A DNA stretch of 64,000 nt from Streptomyces spectabilis (lineage in GTDB: Bacteria > Actinomycetota > Actinomycetes > Streptomycetales > Streptomycetaceae), in the NCBI RefSeq assembly GCF_008704795.1, contig NZ_CP023690.1, positions 7,078,501 through 7,142,500 on the forward strand, read 5' to 3'. The translations under genes and the position numbers were made by a program. Positions within the stretch are counted from its first letter, which is position 1. Each line of letters begins with the position of its first letter. Under the pieces are notes generated by a model. The model was given only the letters and a program-made list of their open reading frames with translations. It made no database searches and had not been told where the DNA came from. This document shows, one piece after another, positions 24,788 through 33,666 of this stretch.

Positions 24788-26611
24788 ATGACCCAGGCAG
24801 CGTCACAGGACCTCACCGCAAGAGCCGGGGCACGGCCCCTCGACGCGTTGCGCTGCGACATCGGCGGGCCGCCCGAGCTGACCGGCGTCGTCGAGGCGCA
24901 TCTGCGGCTGCTCGGCGCGCACACGACCCGGCAGGACGGCACGGGCGGGAGCGGCCGCGCGGTGCTCGGCGGCGGTGGCTTCGGGCCGCTGGAGGCGGAG
25001 GTCCTGTGGGCGGACCCGATGGGCCCGGCGCGCGACGCCGTGGCCGCGGGCGCCACCCCCGGCGGCCCCGGGCCCGGCCCCGGTTCCGTCCACGACGAGG
25101 CCACCGCCCAGGCCGCCACCGGGGTGATGGCGGTGCACGGCCGCCGCGACGGCGCCCCGCGCGGCCTCGGCGTCGACTACACCGCGACCGCCGCGGGCGT
25201 CCTCGCCGTCCAGGGCCTGCTCGCCGGGCTCGTGGCCGAGGCCCGCGGCGGGACGGCGGGCCGGGTGACGACGAGCGCGGTGCGCGCGGGCCTCCTCGCC
25301 GTCTCGCAGTACGTCGCGGCGGAGGGGGCCGACGAGGGCGAGGCGGCGCCGCTCGCGCCGGGCGGGCCGCCGTTCACCTCCGCCGACGGCGTCGTCTTCG
25401 AGCTGGAGACCCTCGACCCGGGCGCCTGGGCGGCGTTCTGGCGGGCACTCGGCGCGCCCGCCGACGCGCTGCGCGCGGGCTGGCGCCCCTTCCAGTTCCG
25501 GTACGCCACCGCCTGCGCGCCCTTCCCCGAGGCCCTGCACACCACCGTGCGCGGCGCCGACTGGGGCCGGATCCAGGCGGCCGCCGCGGCGTCCGGCGCC
25601 GAGGTGTGCGCGCTGCGCACGCTCGCCGAGCGCGCCGCCGAGCACGACCACGCGCCGCCGTGGACGCTCACGCCGTACGGCCCCGGCGGACTCGTGCCGC
25701 ACCGTCAGCTGCCGACGCCCGAGCGGCCCTTGGCCGGAATCACCGTCCTGGAGGCGGGGCGCCGCATCCAGGCCCCGCTGGCCGCGCACCTGCTGCGCCT
25801 CCTCGGAGCCGACGTCATACGCGTCGAGCCGCCGGGCGGCGACCCGCTGCGCGGCATGCCGCCCGCGTGCGGCGGCGTCTCCGCGCGCTGGCTCGCCCTC
25901 AACCGCGGCAAGGACGCCGTGGAGGCCGACATCAAGTCCCCCTCCGGGCGCCGCCGACTGCGGGACCTCGTCGCCGACGCGGATGTGTTCCTGCACAACT
26001 GGGCGCCGGGCAAGGCCGCTCAGCTGGCCCTGGACGCGGAGGACCTGGCGCGGGTCAACCCCGGCCTCGTGTACGCGTACACGAGCGGCTGGGCGGGCCG
26101 GATCGACGGCGCCCCCATGGGTACGGACTTCATGGTCCAGGCGCGTACCGCCGTCGGCGAGGCGGTGCGGCCGGCCGACGAGCCGCCCGCGCCCTCCCTG
26201 ATGACGCTCCTCGACGTCCTCGGCGGGCTGCTCGGCGCGGAGGCCGTGCTCGCGGGGCTGCTGCTGCGCGAGCGCTCGGGCGGGCGGGGAGTGCGGGTCG
26301 ACTCCTCGCTGCTCGGCGCCGCGGACGTGCTCGTCGGGCCCGCGCTCGCGCGCGGGGCGCGGCGTCCGGCCGGGTTCCGGCGGCCGACGGCCACGGCTGA
26401 CGGGTGGGTGGCTCCTGGGGACGGGTGTGCCGCGGCCGTCGGCGCGTACGACGTCCGCGGGCTCGCCACGGCTGACGCGGTGCGGCTGCTGGCCTCGCAC
26501 GGGCTGCGGGCCGTCCCGGTCGCCGCTGACCTGGGGGCGCTCTTCCCGGGGGCCCTGGGCCGCGACGGGCACGGGGCGCCGGTGGTGCCCGACCCGTGGA
26601 GCTTCGGCTGA
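24788..26611 (+). CDS. CaiB/BaiF family III CoA-transferase, two-lobed
   Basis: The C-terminal half is a classical CaiB/BaiF enzyme: LAGITVLEAGRRIQAPLAA, GADVIRVEPPGGDPLRG, a Lys-rich AxxLNRGKDAVEADIK segment, and TDFMVQA, whose Asp (about 447) matches the catalytic aspartate that forms the acyl-enzyme anhydride. At 607 residues it is longer than the usual 400 or so. The N-terminal half holds a degenerate second lobe (GVDYTATAAGVLAVQGLLAG) without the Asp motif. It probably moves CoA between carboxylic acids upstream of the adjacent dehydrogenase and ligase. ATG 24788 follows a GAGGAG at somewhat long spacing. Confidence 0.88.
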   Translation: MTQAASQDLTARAGARPLDALRCDIGGPPELTGVVEAHLRLLGAHTTRQDGTGGSGRAVLGGGGFGPLEAEVLWADPMGPARDAVAAGATPGGPGPGPGSVHDEATAQAATGVMAVHGRRDGAPRGLGVDYTATAAGVLAVQGLLAGLVAEARGGTAGRVTTSAVRAGLLAVSQYVAAEGADEGEAAPLAPGGPPFTSADGVVFELETLDPGAWAAFWRALGAPADALRAGWRPFQFRYATACAPFPEALHTTVRGADWGRIQAAAAASGAEVCALRTLAERAAEHDHAPPWTLTPYGPGGLVPHRQLPTPERPLAGITVLEAGRRIQAPLAAHLLRLLGADVIRVEPPGGDPLRGMPPACGGVSARWLALNRGKDAVEADIKSPSGRRRLRDLVADADVFLHNWAPGKAAQLALDAEDLARVNPGLVYAYTSGWAGRIDGAPMGTDFMVQARTAVGEAVRPADEPPAPSLMTLLDVLGGLLGAEAVLAGLLLRERSGGRGVRVDSSLLGAADVLVGPALARGARRPAGFRRPTATADGWVAPGDGCAAAVGAYDVRGLATADAVRLLASHGLRAVPVAADLGALFPGALGRDGHGAPVVPDPWSFG

Positions 26612-26648
26612 CCCGCGTGGGACGCCCCAGGCCCGCCCCTTCCCGCTT

Positions 26649-26726
26649 CCTGGGGGCTCCGCCCCCAGACCCCCGCTCCTCAAACGCCGGAGGGGCTGGA
26701 TCTTCCAGCCCGTCCGGCGTTTGAGG
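26649..26726. repeat. Streptomyces-type palindromic intergenic repeat plus GC hairpin
   Basis: Two nested dyads: CTGGGGGC-TCC-GCCCCCAG at 26650-26668, then 23-bp arms (26678-26700 and 26704-26726) starting CCTCAAACGCCGG and paired with one mismatch around a 3-nt loop. The first 52 bases (26649-26700) recur exactly at 61378-61429. The element lies between two co-directional genes and may attenuate or terminate transcription. Confidence 0.88.
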
Positions 26727-26746
26727 CCTCACCCCAAGGAGCCCCC

Positions 26747-28402
26747 ATGCCCCTCCCCCTCAAGGACCTCCTCCCCGCAGCCCTCCGCAGGAGCTGGGCG
26801 GTGGACGGGACCTGTCCCGACCTCGACCTGTACAGCCTGTTCCGGGCGCGGCAGGTCGGGGACCCGCATCGCGCGGCCGTCGTCGACGCCAAGGGGAAGC
26901 TCTGTTACACCGCCCTGGACCGCAAGGTCCGATGTCTGGCCGTCGGGCTCAGAGGGCTCGGCATAGGACCGGGCGACGTCGTCGGCGTACAGCTGCCCAA
27001 CGGGCGGGACGCGGTCGTCACGGACCTCGCCCTCGCCGCCGTCGGCGCGGTCGCGCTGCCCTTCCCCGTGGGCCGGGGCGCCGCGGAGGCCACGAGCCTG
27101 CTGCGGCGCGCGGAGGCCGTCGCGGTGGTCGCGGCGGCGGAGCACCGGGGCGCGCACCCGGCGCGGGCGCTCACCGAGGCGCGGGCCGCCCTGCCCGCGC
27201 TGCGCCACGTCGTCGCGGCGGGCCGGGGGCCGCATCCCGAAGGGGCCCTGGCCATGCGGGAGTTGCTCCGCGCGGATCCGACGGAGTTCGTGGCCGCGCG
27301 GCCCGACCCGGACGGGCCCGCCCGGATCCTGGTCTCCTCGGGCTCCGAGGCCGAGCCGAAGATGGTCGCGTACTCGCACAACGCCCTGGCGGGCGGCCGG
27401 GGCAACTTCTTCGCCTCCCTCATGCCCGACCGGACCGTCCCGCCGCGCTGCCTCTTCCTGGTGCCGCTCGCCTCGGCCTTCGGCTCCAACGGCACGGCCG
27501 TCGCCCTCGCCCGGCACGGCGGCACGCTCGTGCTGCTCGACCACTTCACGCCCGAGGCCGCGATCGCCGCGATCCGCGAGCACGAGCCCACGCACGTCCT
27601 CGGCGTGCCGACCATGGCCCGGATGATCCTGGACCGGCTGGCCGCCGACGGCGGGAAGCTGCCGCCGCCCACCGCGCTCGTGCTCGGCGGCTCCCCGCTC
27701 GACGTCACCACGGCGGCCGCCGCCCGCGAGGCCTTCGGCTGCCCGGTCGTGAACCTCTACGGCTCCGCCGACGGCGTCAACTGCCATACGGGACTTGAGG
27801 GGTTGGGCGAAGGCCTCGCCCCGGAGCACGGCGTCGTGGCGGGGCGGCCCGACCCCCGCGTCGCCGACATCCGCGTCGCCGACCCCGCCACCCACGAGCC
27901 CGTGCCGGACGGCACCATCGGCGAGATCGTCGCGCGCGGCCCGATGACCCCGCTGTGCTACGTCGGCGCCCCCGACCTCGACGCCCGCTACCGCACCCCC
28001 GACGGCTGGGTCCGCACCGGCGACCTGGGTCTCATCGACGGCGACGGCGTGCTGCACGTCGTCGGCCGCCTCAAGGACGTGGTGATCCGCGGCGGCGCCA
28101 ACATCAGCCCGGCCGAGGTGGAGCGCGCCCTGAGCGCCCATCCGCTGATCCGGGACGTGGTGTGCGTGGGCGTTCCCGACCCGGTGATGGGGGAGCGGCT
28201 CGCGGCCTGCGTGGTGCCCGTGTCCCGTGGCCCGCAGGAGGGCGCCCTGACCCTCGACGCCCTCGGCGAGCACCTCACCGGCCGCGGCCTCGACCGCGCC
28301 AAGCATCCCGAACGGCTGCTGCTCGTACCGGAGTTGCCGCTGACACCGGCGGGCAAGCCGGATCGGACGGCGCTGCGGGAGCGGGCTGTCGCAGGTTGCT
28401 GA
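26747..28402 (+). CDS. AMP-dependent acyl-CoA synthetase/ligase (ANL superfamily)
   Basis: The 551-residue protein has ANL motifs in order: the phosphate-binding loop in variant form RILVSSGSEAEPKMVAYSH, GSPLD and LYGSADG (A5-like), a GWVRTGDLGLIDGDG motif (A7/A8 Asp), the hinge GRLKDVVIRGGANISPAEVE and the C-terminal Lys motif LPLTPAGKPDRTAL. It should activate a carboxylic acid as acyl-AMP and load CoA. The P-loop region SSGSEAEPK departs from the usual TSGTTGxPK, which may affect rate but keeps the Lys. Gene order with the CoA-transferase and dehydrogenase suggests one acyl-CoA pathway of unknown substrate. ATG 26747 follows AAGGAGCCCCC. Confidence 0.9.
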   Translation: MPLPLKDLLPAALRRSWAVDGTCPDLDLYSLFRARQVGDPHRAAVVDAKGKLCYTALDRKVRCLAVGLRGLGIGPGDVVGVQLPNGRDAVVTDLALAAVGAVALPFPVGRGAAEATSLLRRAEAVAVVAAAEHRGAHPARALTEARAALPALRHVVAAGRGPHPEGALAMRELLRADPTEFVAARPDPDGPARILVSSGSEAEPKMVAYSHNALAGGRGNFFASLMPDRTVPPRCLFLVPLASAFGSNGTAVALARHGGTLVLLDHFTPEAAIAAIREHEPTHVLGVPTMARMILDRLAADGGKLPPPTALVLGGSPLDVTTAAAAREAFGCPVVNLYGSADGVNCHTGLEGLGEGLAPEHGVVAGRPDPRVADIRVADPATHEPVPDGTIGEIVARGPMTPLCYVGAPDLDARYRTPDGWVRTGDLGLIDGDGVLHVVGRLKDVVIRGGANISPAEVERALSAHPLIRDVVCVGVPDPVMGERLAACVVPVSRGPQEGALTLDALGEHLTGRGLDRAKHPERLLLVPELPLTPAGKPDRTALRERAVAGC

Positions 28403-28411
28403 CGTAAGGGG

Positions 28412-28446
28412 GGGGGCTGCTCCGGGCCGGATCCGGAGCAGCCCCC
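28412..28446. terminator. Bidirectional hairpin terminator between convergent genes
   Basis: Perfect 14-bp arms (GGGGGCTGCTCCGG at 28412-28425 and CCGGAGCAGCCCCC at 28433-28446) enclose a 7-nt loop. The element sits exactly between the plus-strand ligase and the minus-strand metal-binding lipoprotein, as expected for a shared terminator. Confidence 0.88.
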
Positions 28447-28461
28447 TTCGCTCGGCGCGTG

Positions 28462-29292
28462 CTAGCGCGCCCGCAGGGCCTTCTTCAGCTGCGCCGCCGC
28501 GTTCCGGTACACCGGCAGCAGATCCAGGTCGTCCCCGGGGTAGTTGACGATCTTCAACTGCTCGGCGCCGGAGCCGGGCAGGACCGTGCCGGTCGACATG
28601 TGCGCGTTGTCGAGCACGAGCGCGGGCTTCTTCTTCCCGAGCTCGGCGACCTGGGAGGCCTTCACCGGCTCGGGGCCGTACGTGCCGACGGTGCGGGCAC
28701 CGGCCATCCGCGCCGACCAGGTGGTGAACACCTGGCTGACCGCGGTGGGCGCCTTGCCGCCCGGCCAGGCGGACTTGAGGTCCTTCGACAGCTTCGCGTA
28801 CTCCCGCTCGAAGGACGCGTTCCACTTCTTCGCGGACACCTCGGTGCCGAAGAGGCCGCCGAGCCGGGTCACCTCGCCCGCGGCCTTGGCCGCGTCGTTG
28901 TCGAGGTTCACCCGGACCAGCTCGGCCTTCGAGCCCGCCGCCTCCTTGATCTTGTCGGCGTACGGCTCGAACGGCGCGTACAGCACGAAGTCGGCCTTGG
29001 CGACGGCCGCGAGGTCGGAGGGCTTGGGGTCGTAGTCCGGCGCGTGGTGCGTGGACGGCGGCACCAGGACGGTGACGTCCTTCGCCCCCGCCGCCTTGGC
29101 GAACGCGCCCTCCCAGGTGGTGGTGGCGACGACCACGGGCCCGCCGCCCTCGCCCGCGTCGGTCTTCTTGGGCTCGTTCTCGTCGGCGCAGGCGGTGGCC
29201 GTGAGGGCGAGCACGGCGCTCAGCGCGACGGCCCCGGCGGTGCGGGAGAGGTGCTGGGGGAGGTGGGGGACACGGACGCCGGTGCGCGCCAT
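28462..29292 (-). CDS. Zinc/manganese-type ABC transporter substrate-binding lipoprotein
   Basis: The 276-residue protein has a lipoprotein signal (ALSAVLALTATACADE, Cys at about 36) and the TroA/ZnuA fold. STHHAPDYDPKPSDLAAVAKAD carries the first metal His and the family signature, and FVLYAPFEPYADKI follows. There is no long His-rich loop, so metal choice (Zn or Mn) is not evident. It captures the ion outside the membrane for the permease and ATPase encoded upstream. ATG 29292 lies inside the permease gene, overlapping its 3-prime end by 73 bp. Confidence 0.88.
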   Translation of the reverse strand: MARTGVRVPHLPQHLSRTAGAVALSAVLALTATACADENEPKKTDAGEGGGPVVVATTTWEGAFAKAAGAKDVTVLVPPSTHHAPDYDPKPSDLAAVAKADFVLYAPFEPYADKIKEAAGSKAELVRVNLDNDAAKAAGEVTRLGGLFGTEVSAKKWNASFEREYAKLSKDLKSAWPGGKAPTAVSQVFTTWSARMAGARTVGTYGPEPVKASQVAELGKKKPALVLDNAHMSTGTVLPGSGAEQLKIVNYPGDDLDLLPVYRNAAAQLKKALRAR

Positions 29293-30116
29293 GAGGTGAT
29301 GCTCCGTTCGGGGATGAGGTGGACGGCGAGGACGACGGCCCCCGCCAGCAGGACGAGGACGGGCCCGGGGGGCCAGTCCAGCCACAGGGCGAGCAGGAAG
29401 CCCGTGGTGTTCACGACGACGCCGATGGCCACGGCCCACAGCGCGATCGTGGTGAGCCGGTTGCCGAGGCGGCGCGCGGCGAGTGCGGGAAGCAGGGTGA
29501 GCGCGTCGACGAGCAGCGCGCCGGTCAGCTTGATCGCCCCGGCCACCGCGACGGCGACCAGGACGAGCAGCACCACCGTGAGCCCGCCGACGCGGACCCC
29601 GGAGCACTGCGCCAGCTCACGGTCGTACAGCAGCAGCGCGAGATCGCGCCGCCGCCACAGGAACAGCGCAGGTACGACGACGGCGAGGACCGCGACGACG
29701 ACGATGTCGGCGGTGGTGACCGACAGGATCGACCCCCACAGCAGCGCGAACGCGCCGGAGGCGTTGACCCCGGCCACCGACAGGACGAGCAGCGCGGCCG
29801 CGATGGCCATGCTCATCAGCAGGCCCATCGCGCCCGACAGGCCGTCCGGCGTACGGGCCAGGGGCGCCACGCCCGCCCCCGCGAGGGCGCAGGCCACCAG
29901 GGCGCACAGCATCGGGTCGAGCCCCGTGAGCAGCCCGACCGCGATGCCCAGCAGCGCGACGTGCATCATCGCGAACCGCACTGGCATGATGTCGAGCCCG
30001 ACGATCACGACGCCGACGATCGGCAGGCCCACGGCGGCGAGCAGCAGCGCGAAGGCGGCGCGCTGCACCGGTACGAGCTGGAGCATCAGGCCGAGGTCGG
30101 CGGTGGCGAGGGTCAT
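29220..30116 (-). CDS. Metal ABC transporter permease (ZnuB-like)
   Basis: The 298-residue polytopic protein has eight to nine hydrophobic helices and ABC-3 family signatures (GVVIVGLDIMPVRFAMMHVA, VGGLTVVLLVLVAVAVAGA). It forms the membrane channel of the metal importer. ATG 30116 overlaps the ATPase stop by 4 bp (ATGA). Its Ser/Pro-rich C-terminal tail covers the start of the lipoprotein gene, which may explain the long overlap. Confidence 0.9.
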   Translation of the reverse strand: MTLATADLGLMLQLVPVQRAAFALLLAAVGLPIVGVVIVGLDIMPVRFAMMHVALLGIAVGLLTGLDPMLCALVACALAGAGVAPLARTPDGLSGAMGLLMSMAIAAALLVLSVAGVNASGAFALLWGSILSVTTADIVVVAVLAVVVPALFLWRRRDLALLLYDRELAQCSGVRVGGLTVVLLVLVAVAVAGAIKLTGALLVDALTLLPALAARRLGNRLTTIALWAVAIGVVVNTTGFLLALWLDWPPGPVLVLLAGAVVLAVHLIPERSITSWRAPASVSPTSPSTSPAPPGPSR

Positions 30117-30778
30117 CCGGCCGCCCCCCTGCCGGAATCGGCCGGCGGCACCTCGCGCAGCCTGCCCGCCGCCATGTCCAGGACGCGGTCGCAGCGCGCG
30201 GCGAGCGTCCGGTCGTGGGTGACGACGAGGAGCGTGACCGGCAGCGAGGTGAGCACCTCGGCGGCCTCCTCCTGGCCCGCGAAGTCGAGGGCGGCGGTGG
30301 GCTCGTCGGCGAGCAGCACCCCGGCACCGGCGGCGACGCAGCCCACCGCGCGCGCCAGATAGGTCCGCTGGAGCTGTCCGCCGGACAGGGTGTGCAGCGG
30401 TCTGCGGCGCAGGCCGCCCACGCCGAGGCCGTCCGCCGCGTCCGCCGCCGGGCCCGGGGCGCCGCTGGAGTCCAGCAACTCGCCCGCGAGCAGCGGGAAG
30501 CGGCCCACCGCGGGCTTCTGCGGCACCCACGCGCAGGCGCGCCGCCGCCAGGCGCGGTCCGCCGCCGAGCGGGTGGAGCGCCCGCCGACCAGGACCGTGC
30601 CGCGCAGCTGCCGGTGCAGGCCGAGCACGGCGCGCAGCAGCGTGGACTTGCCGGAGCCGTTCGTCCCGGTCAGCGCCACGCGTTCGCCCGCCGCGACCTC
30701 CAGGTCGACGCCGTCCACGGCGACGACGCGCCCGTGCCCGCAGGTCACGTCGCGCAGCTGTACCTCAAGCCCGCCCAT
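30113..30778 (-). CDS. Metal ABC transporter ATP-binding protein (ZnuC-like)
   Basis: The 221-residue ATPase has Walker A GTNGSGKST (about 38-46), a Q-loop (WVPQKPAVG), the ABC signature LSGGQLQRT, Walker B VLLADEPTAALD and the switch His (VVTHD). First gene of the three-gene importer operon. No Zur-type operator was recognised in the 117 bp upstream. Confidence 0.93.
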   Translation of the reverse strand: MGGLEVQLRDVTCGHGRVVAVDGVDLEVAAGERVALTGTNGSGKSTLLRAVLGLHRQLRGTVLVGGRSTRSAADRAWRRRACAWVPQKPAVGRFPLLAGELLDSSGAPGPAADAADGLGVGGLRRRPLHTLSGGQLQRTYLARAVGCVAAGAGVLLADEPTAALDFAGQEEAAEVLTSLPVTLLVVTHDRTLAARCDRVLDMAAGRLREVPPADSGRGAAG

Positions 30779-30895
30779 CGGCTCTCACGCGCCTTCCTTC
30801 CGTCGCCTCGGCTCACGCCGTGTGCGGCAGTAGTCGGACGCGCGCCGCGCCCAGTTCCCGTACGAACCGACGGAGTCGCGCCGCGGGCGGCGGGC

Positions 30896-31390
30896 TCAGC
30901 TCCCGGGGCGCACCACCACGGCGGTCACCCGCACCTCGCCGCTGTGCCGGAACCGCAGGACGAACGGCACCTCGGCGCCGAGCCGCAGGGCCCGCTTCGG
31001 CCGGAGCATCACATCGAGGCCGTCGGGCTCCATGGTGATCCGCCTGCCCGCGGGCACCGTCGCCGACTCCACCATCCGCATCGACTCGACGTTCGCGCCC
31101 TCGCGCTCCACGGTCCTGCTGAGCATGACGTCGACGGCCCGCGGCGAGCGGACGGACTCCAGGACGTCGTCGGAGTCGCCGGAGTTGGTGATCCGGAAGA
31201 ACGCGGCCGTCTCCGCGACGCTGCCGTAGGGCAGGAACACCCGCCCGTCCGTCACCGAGATCCGCGCGGGCCCGCCCGCCGCGCCCGCCGCGACCCAGGC
31301 CGAGAGCCCGCCCAGGGTCAGCGCGGCGGCGACGACCGGCGCGAGCGCGGCCAGGAGGCCGCCGCGCAGCCGTGCGTACAAGGTCCTCAT
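30896..31390 (-). CDS. Periplasmic copper chaperone PCu(A)C-like protein
   Basis: The 164-residue product has an N-terminal membrane anchor or signal (LAALAPVVAAALTLGGLSAW) followed by the PCu(A)C beta-sandwich (DGRVFLPYGSVAETAAFFRITN, VDVMLSRTV, then SMRMVESATVPAG and LDVMLRP). The Met residues in VMLSR and SMRM lie where the family binds Cu(I), although the usual H-M-x10-M-x21-H-x-M pattern is not complete by eye. ATG 31390 overlaps the CopA stop by 4 bp, so it is coupled to the copper ATPase. Confidence 0.82.
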   Translation of the reverse strand: MRTLYARLRGGLLAALAPVVAAALTLGGLSAWVAAGAAGGPARISVTDGRVFLPYGSVAETAAFFRITNSGDSDDVLESVRSPRAVDVMLSRTVEREGANVESMRMVESATVPAGRRITMEPDGLDVMLRPKRALRLGAEVPFVLRFRHSGEVRVTAVVVRPGS

Positions 31391-33666
31391 CGGCGGTCCT
31401 TTCCCCGGGCCGCGCGCGGCTCCGGCTCCCACGTCCGCAGGCGCAGGCTGTTCGCGACCACGAGCAGGGAGCTCGCGGACATGGCGACGGCCGCCGTCAT
31501 CGGGCCGAGTCGGCCCACCGCGGCGAGCGGCACGGCGAGCGCGTTGTAGCCGAACGCCCAGACGAGGTTGGCGCGGATCGTCGCCAGGGTGCGCCGGGCG
31601 AGGCGGACGGCCACGGCGGCCGCGCCGATGTCGCCGCCCGCGAGCGTCACGTCGGCCGCGCCGATCGCCGCGTCGGTGCCGCAGCCCATGGCGATGCCCA
31701 GATCGGCGCGGGCAAGGGCGGCCGCGTCGTTCACGCCGTCGCCGAGCACCGCGACACGGCGGCCCCGCGCGCGCAGCCGTCCGACGAGTTCGGCCTTCTC
31801 CTGGGGCGTGCAGCGCGCGTGCACCTCGGTGATGCCGAGTTCGGCGGCCACGGCGTGCGCGGTCGCCGCCCGGTCCCCGGTGGCGAGCACCGGCTCCACG
31901 CCGAGGCGCCGCAGCCGGTCCACGGCGCGGTAGCTGCCGGGCCGCAGCACGTCGCCGACGGCGACGACCGCCGCGTCGGCGCCGTCCACGCGGACGAGGA
32001 CGGCGGTGCGGGCCGCCTCCTCCGCCGCGGCGAGCGCGGCGGCGAGCTCCGCCACCAGCCCGTCACCGGGCACGCGCACCTCCACGCGGTGGCCCTCCAC
32101 CACACCTTCGACCCCCGTGCCGGGCGTCGCGAGGAAGCCGTCCACCGGCGGCAGGGGCACGTCCGCAGACCGCTGTCGGGCGTACGCCACCAGGGCGCGG
32201 CCCAGCGGGTGCTCGGAGCCCTGCTCCACGGCCCCGGCGAGCCGCACCAGGGCCTCCTCGCCGAGGCCGCCGGAGACGGCGGTGACCTGGGTGACGGTCA
32301 TGTGCCCGGTGGTGAGCGTGCCGGTCTTGTCCAGGACGACGGTGTCGACGTGCCGCAGCGTCTCCAGGGCGCGCGGCCCGCTGACGAGCACGCCCAGCTG
32401 GGCGCCGCGCCCGGTGGCGGCGAGCAGCGCGGTGGGCGTGGCCAGGCCGAGCGCGCAGGGGCAGGCGACGACGAGCGCCGCCACGGCCGCGGTGACGGCG
32501 GCCTGCGGGTCGGCCCCCGCGCCCAGCCAGAAGCCGAGCACGGTGACCGCGAGCGTCAGGACCACGGGCACGAAGACGCCCGCCGCGGTGTCCGCGAGCC
32601 GCTGGGCGCGCGCCTTGCCGGCCTGGGCCTCCGTCACCATCTTCGTGATGCGCGCCAGTTGGGTGTCCGCGCCGACCGCCGTGGCCCGCACGACCAGCAG
32701 CCCGCCCGCGTTGACCGCGCCGCCGACGACGGCCTGCCCGGCGGCGGCCTCCACCGGTTCGCTCTCACCGGTGACGAGGGACACGTCGAGCGCGGACGCG
32801 CCCGACACCACCACGCCGTCGGTGGCGACGCGCTCACCGGGCCGCACGGTGAACTCCTGGCCCACCCGCAGCAGCCCGACGGGCACGCGCCGCTCGGTGC
32901 CGTCCGGGCCGCGCACCGCCACGTCCTTGGCGGCGAGTTCGGCGAGGGAGCGCACCGCGGCGCCCGTGCCGTGGCGGGCCCGCGCCTCCAGGAACCGCCC
33001 GGCGAGCACCGACAGCGGCACCCCGACCGCCGCCTCCAGATACAGGTGCGCCGCCCCGCCCCCGGCGGACGGCAGGAACTCGAAGGGCATCCGCATCCCC
33101 GGCTCGCCCGCACCGCCGAGGAACAGCGCGTACGCCGACCAGGAGAAGGACGCGGCCACGCCGAGCGAGACCAGCGTGTCCATGGTGGCGGCGCCGTGCC
33201 GCAGGCCGCGCAGCGCGCGCCGGTGGAAGGGCCACGCGCCCCACACCGCCACCGGCGCCGCGAGCACGAAGCACAGCCACTGCCAGTTGCGGAACTGCCA
33301 GGCGGGCACCATCGACAGGACGAGCACCGGAAGCGCGAGCAGGGCGGTGACCAGGAGCCGGTTCCGCTCGGCCCGCGCGCCGTCGTCGGCCGCCCCGGCC
33401 GCCGCCCGCTCGGGCGCGGGCGGCGCGGGCACCTCGGCCGTGTAGCCCGCCCGTACGACGACCGCGACCAGCTCGTCCGCGGTGGTGTCCACCGGGTGCG
33501 TCACATGGGCCCGGCCGGTGGCGAGGTTGACGGTCGCGCTGACCCCCGCCAGTTTGCCGAGCCGCTTCTCCACGCGGTTCACGCACGCGGCGCAGGTCAT
33601 GCCGCCGACGACCAGGTCGGTGGTGGTCACATCGGGCGCCGGGGCCGTACCGGCGGCGGTGTCCAT
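31387..33666 (-). CDS. copA: Copper-translocating P1B-type ATPase
   Basis: The 759-residue protein has an N-terminal HMA domain with GGMTCAACVNRVEK, an actuator TGES motif (SLVTGESEPVEA), the membrane CPC metal site (VVACPCALGLATPTAL), the phosphorylation motif VLDKTGTLT, a nucleotide-domain His-Pro (GSEHPLGRAL) and the hinge VAVLGDGVNDAAAL. This is the Cu(I) exporter signature. It starts at ATG 33666, overlapping the preceding small membrane gene by 4 bp (ATGA), and its stop overlaps the PCu(A)C gene. No copper-responsive regulator is adjacent. Confidence 0.95.
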   Translation of the reverse strand: MDTAAGTAPAPDVTTTDLVVGGMTCAACVNRVEKRLGKLAGVSATVNLATGRAHVTHPVDTTADELVAVVVRAGYTAEVPAPPAPERAAAGAADDGARAERNRLLVTALLALPVLVLSMVPAWQFRNWQWLCFVLAAPVAVWGAWPFHRRALRGLRHGAATMDTLVSLGVAASFSWSAYALFLGGAGEPGMRMPFEFLPSAGGGAAHLYLEAAVGVPLSVLAGRFLEARARHGTGAAVRSLAELAAKDVAVRGPDGTERRVPVGLLRVGQEFTVRPGERVATDGVVVSGASALDVSLVTGESEPVEAAAGQAVVGGAVNAGGLLVVRATAVGADTQLARITKMVTEAQAGKARAQRLADTAAGVFVPVVLTLAVTVLGFWLGAGADPQAAVTAAVAALVVACPCALGLATPTALLAATGRGAQLGVLVSGPRALETLRHVDTVVLDKTGTLTTGHMTVTQVTAVSGGLGEEALVRLAGAVEQGSEHPLGRALVAYARQRSADVPLPPVDGFLATPGTGVEGVVEGHRVEVRVPGDGLVAELAAALAAAEEAARTAVLVRVDGADAAVVAVGDVLRPGSYRAVDRLRRLGVEPVLATGDRAATAHAVAAELGITEVHARCTPQEKAELVGRLRARGRRVAVLGDGVNDAAALARADLGIAMGCGTDAAIGAADVTLAGGDIGAAAVAVRLARRTLATIRANLVWAFGYNALAVPLAAVGRLGPMTAAVAMSASSLLVVANSLRLRTWEPEPRAARGKDRR

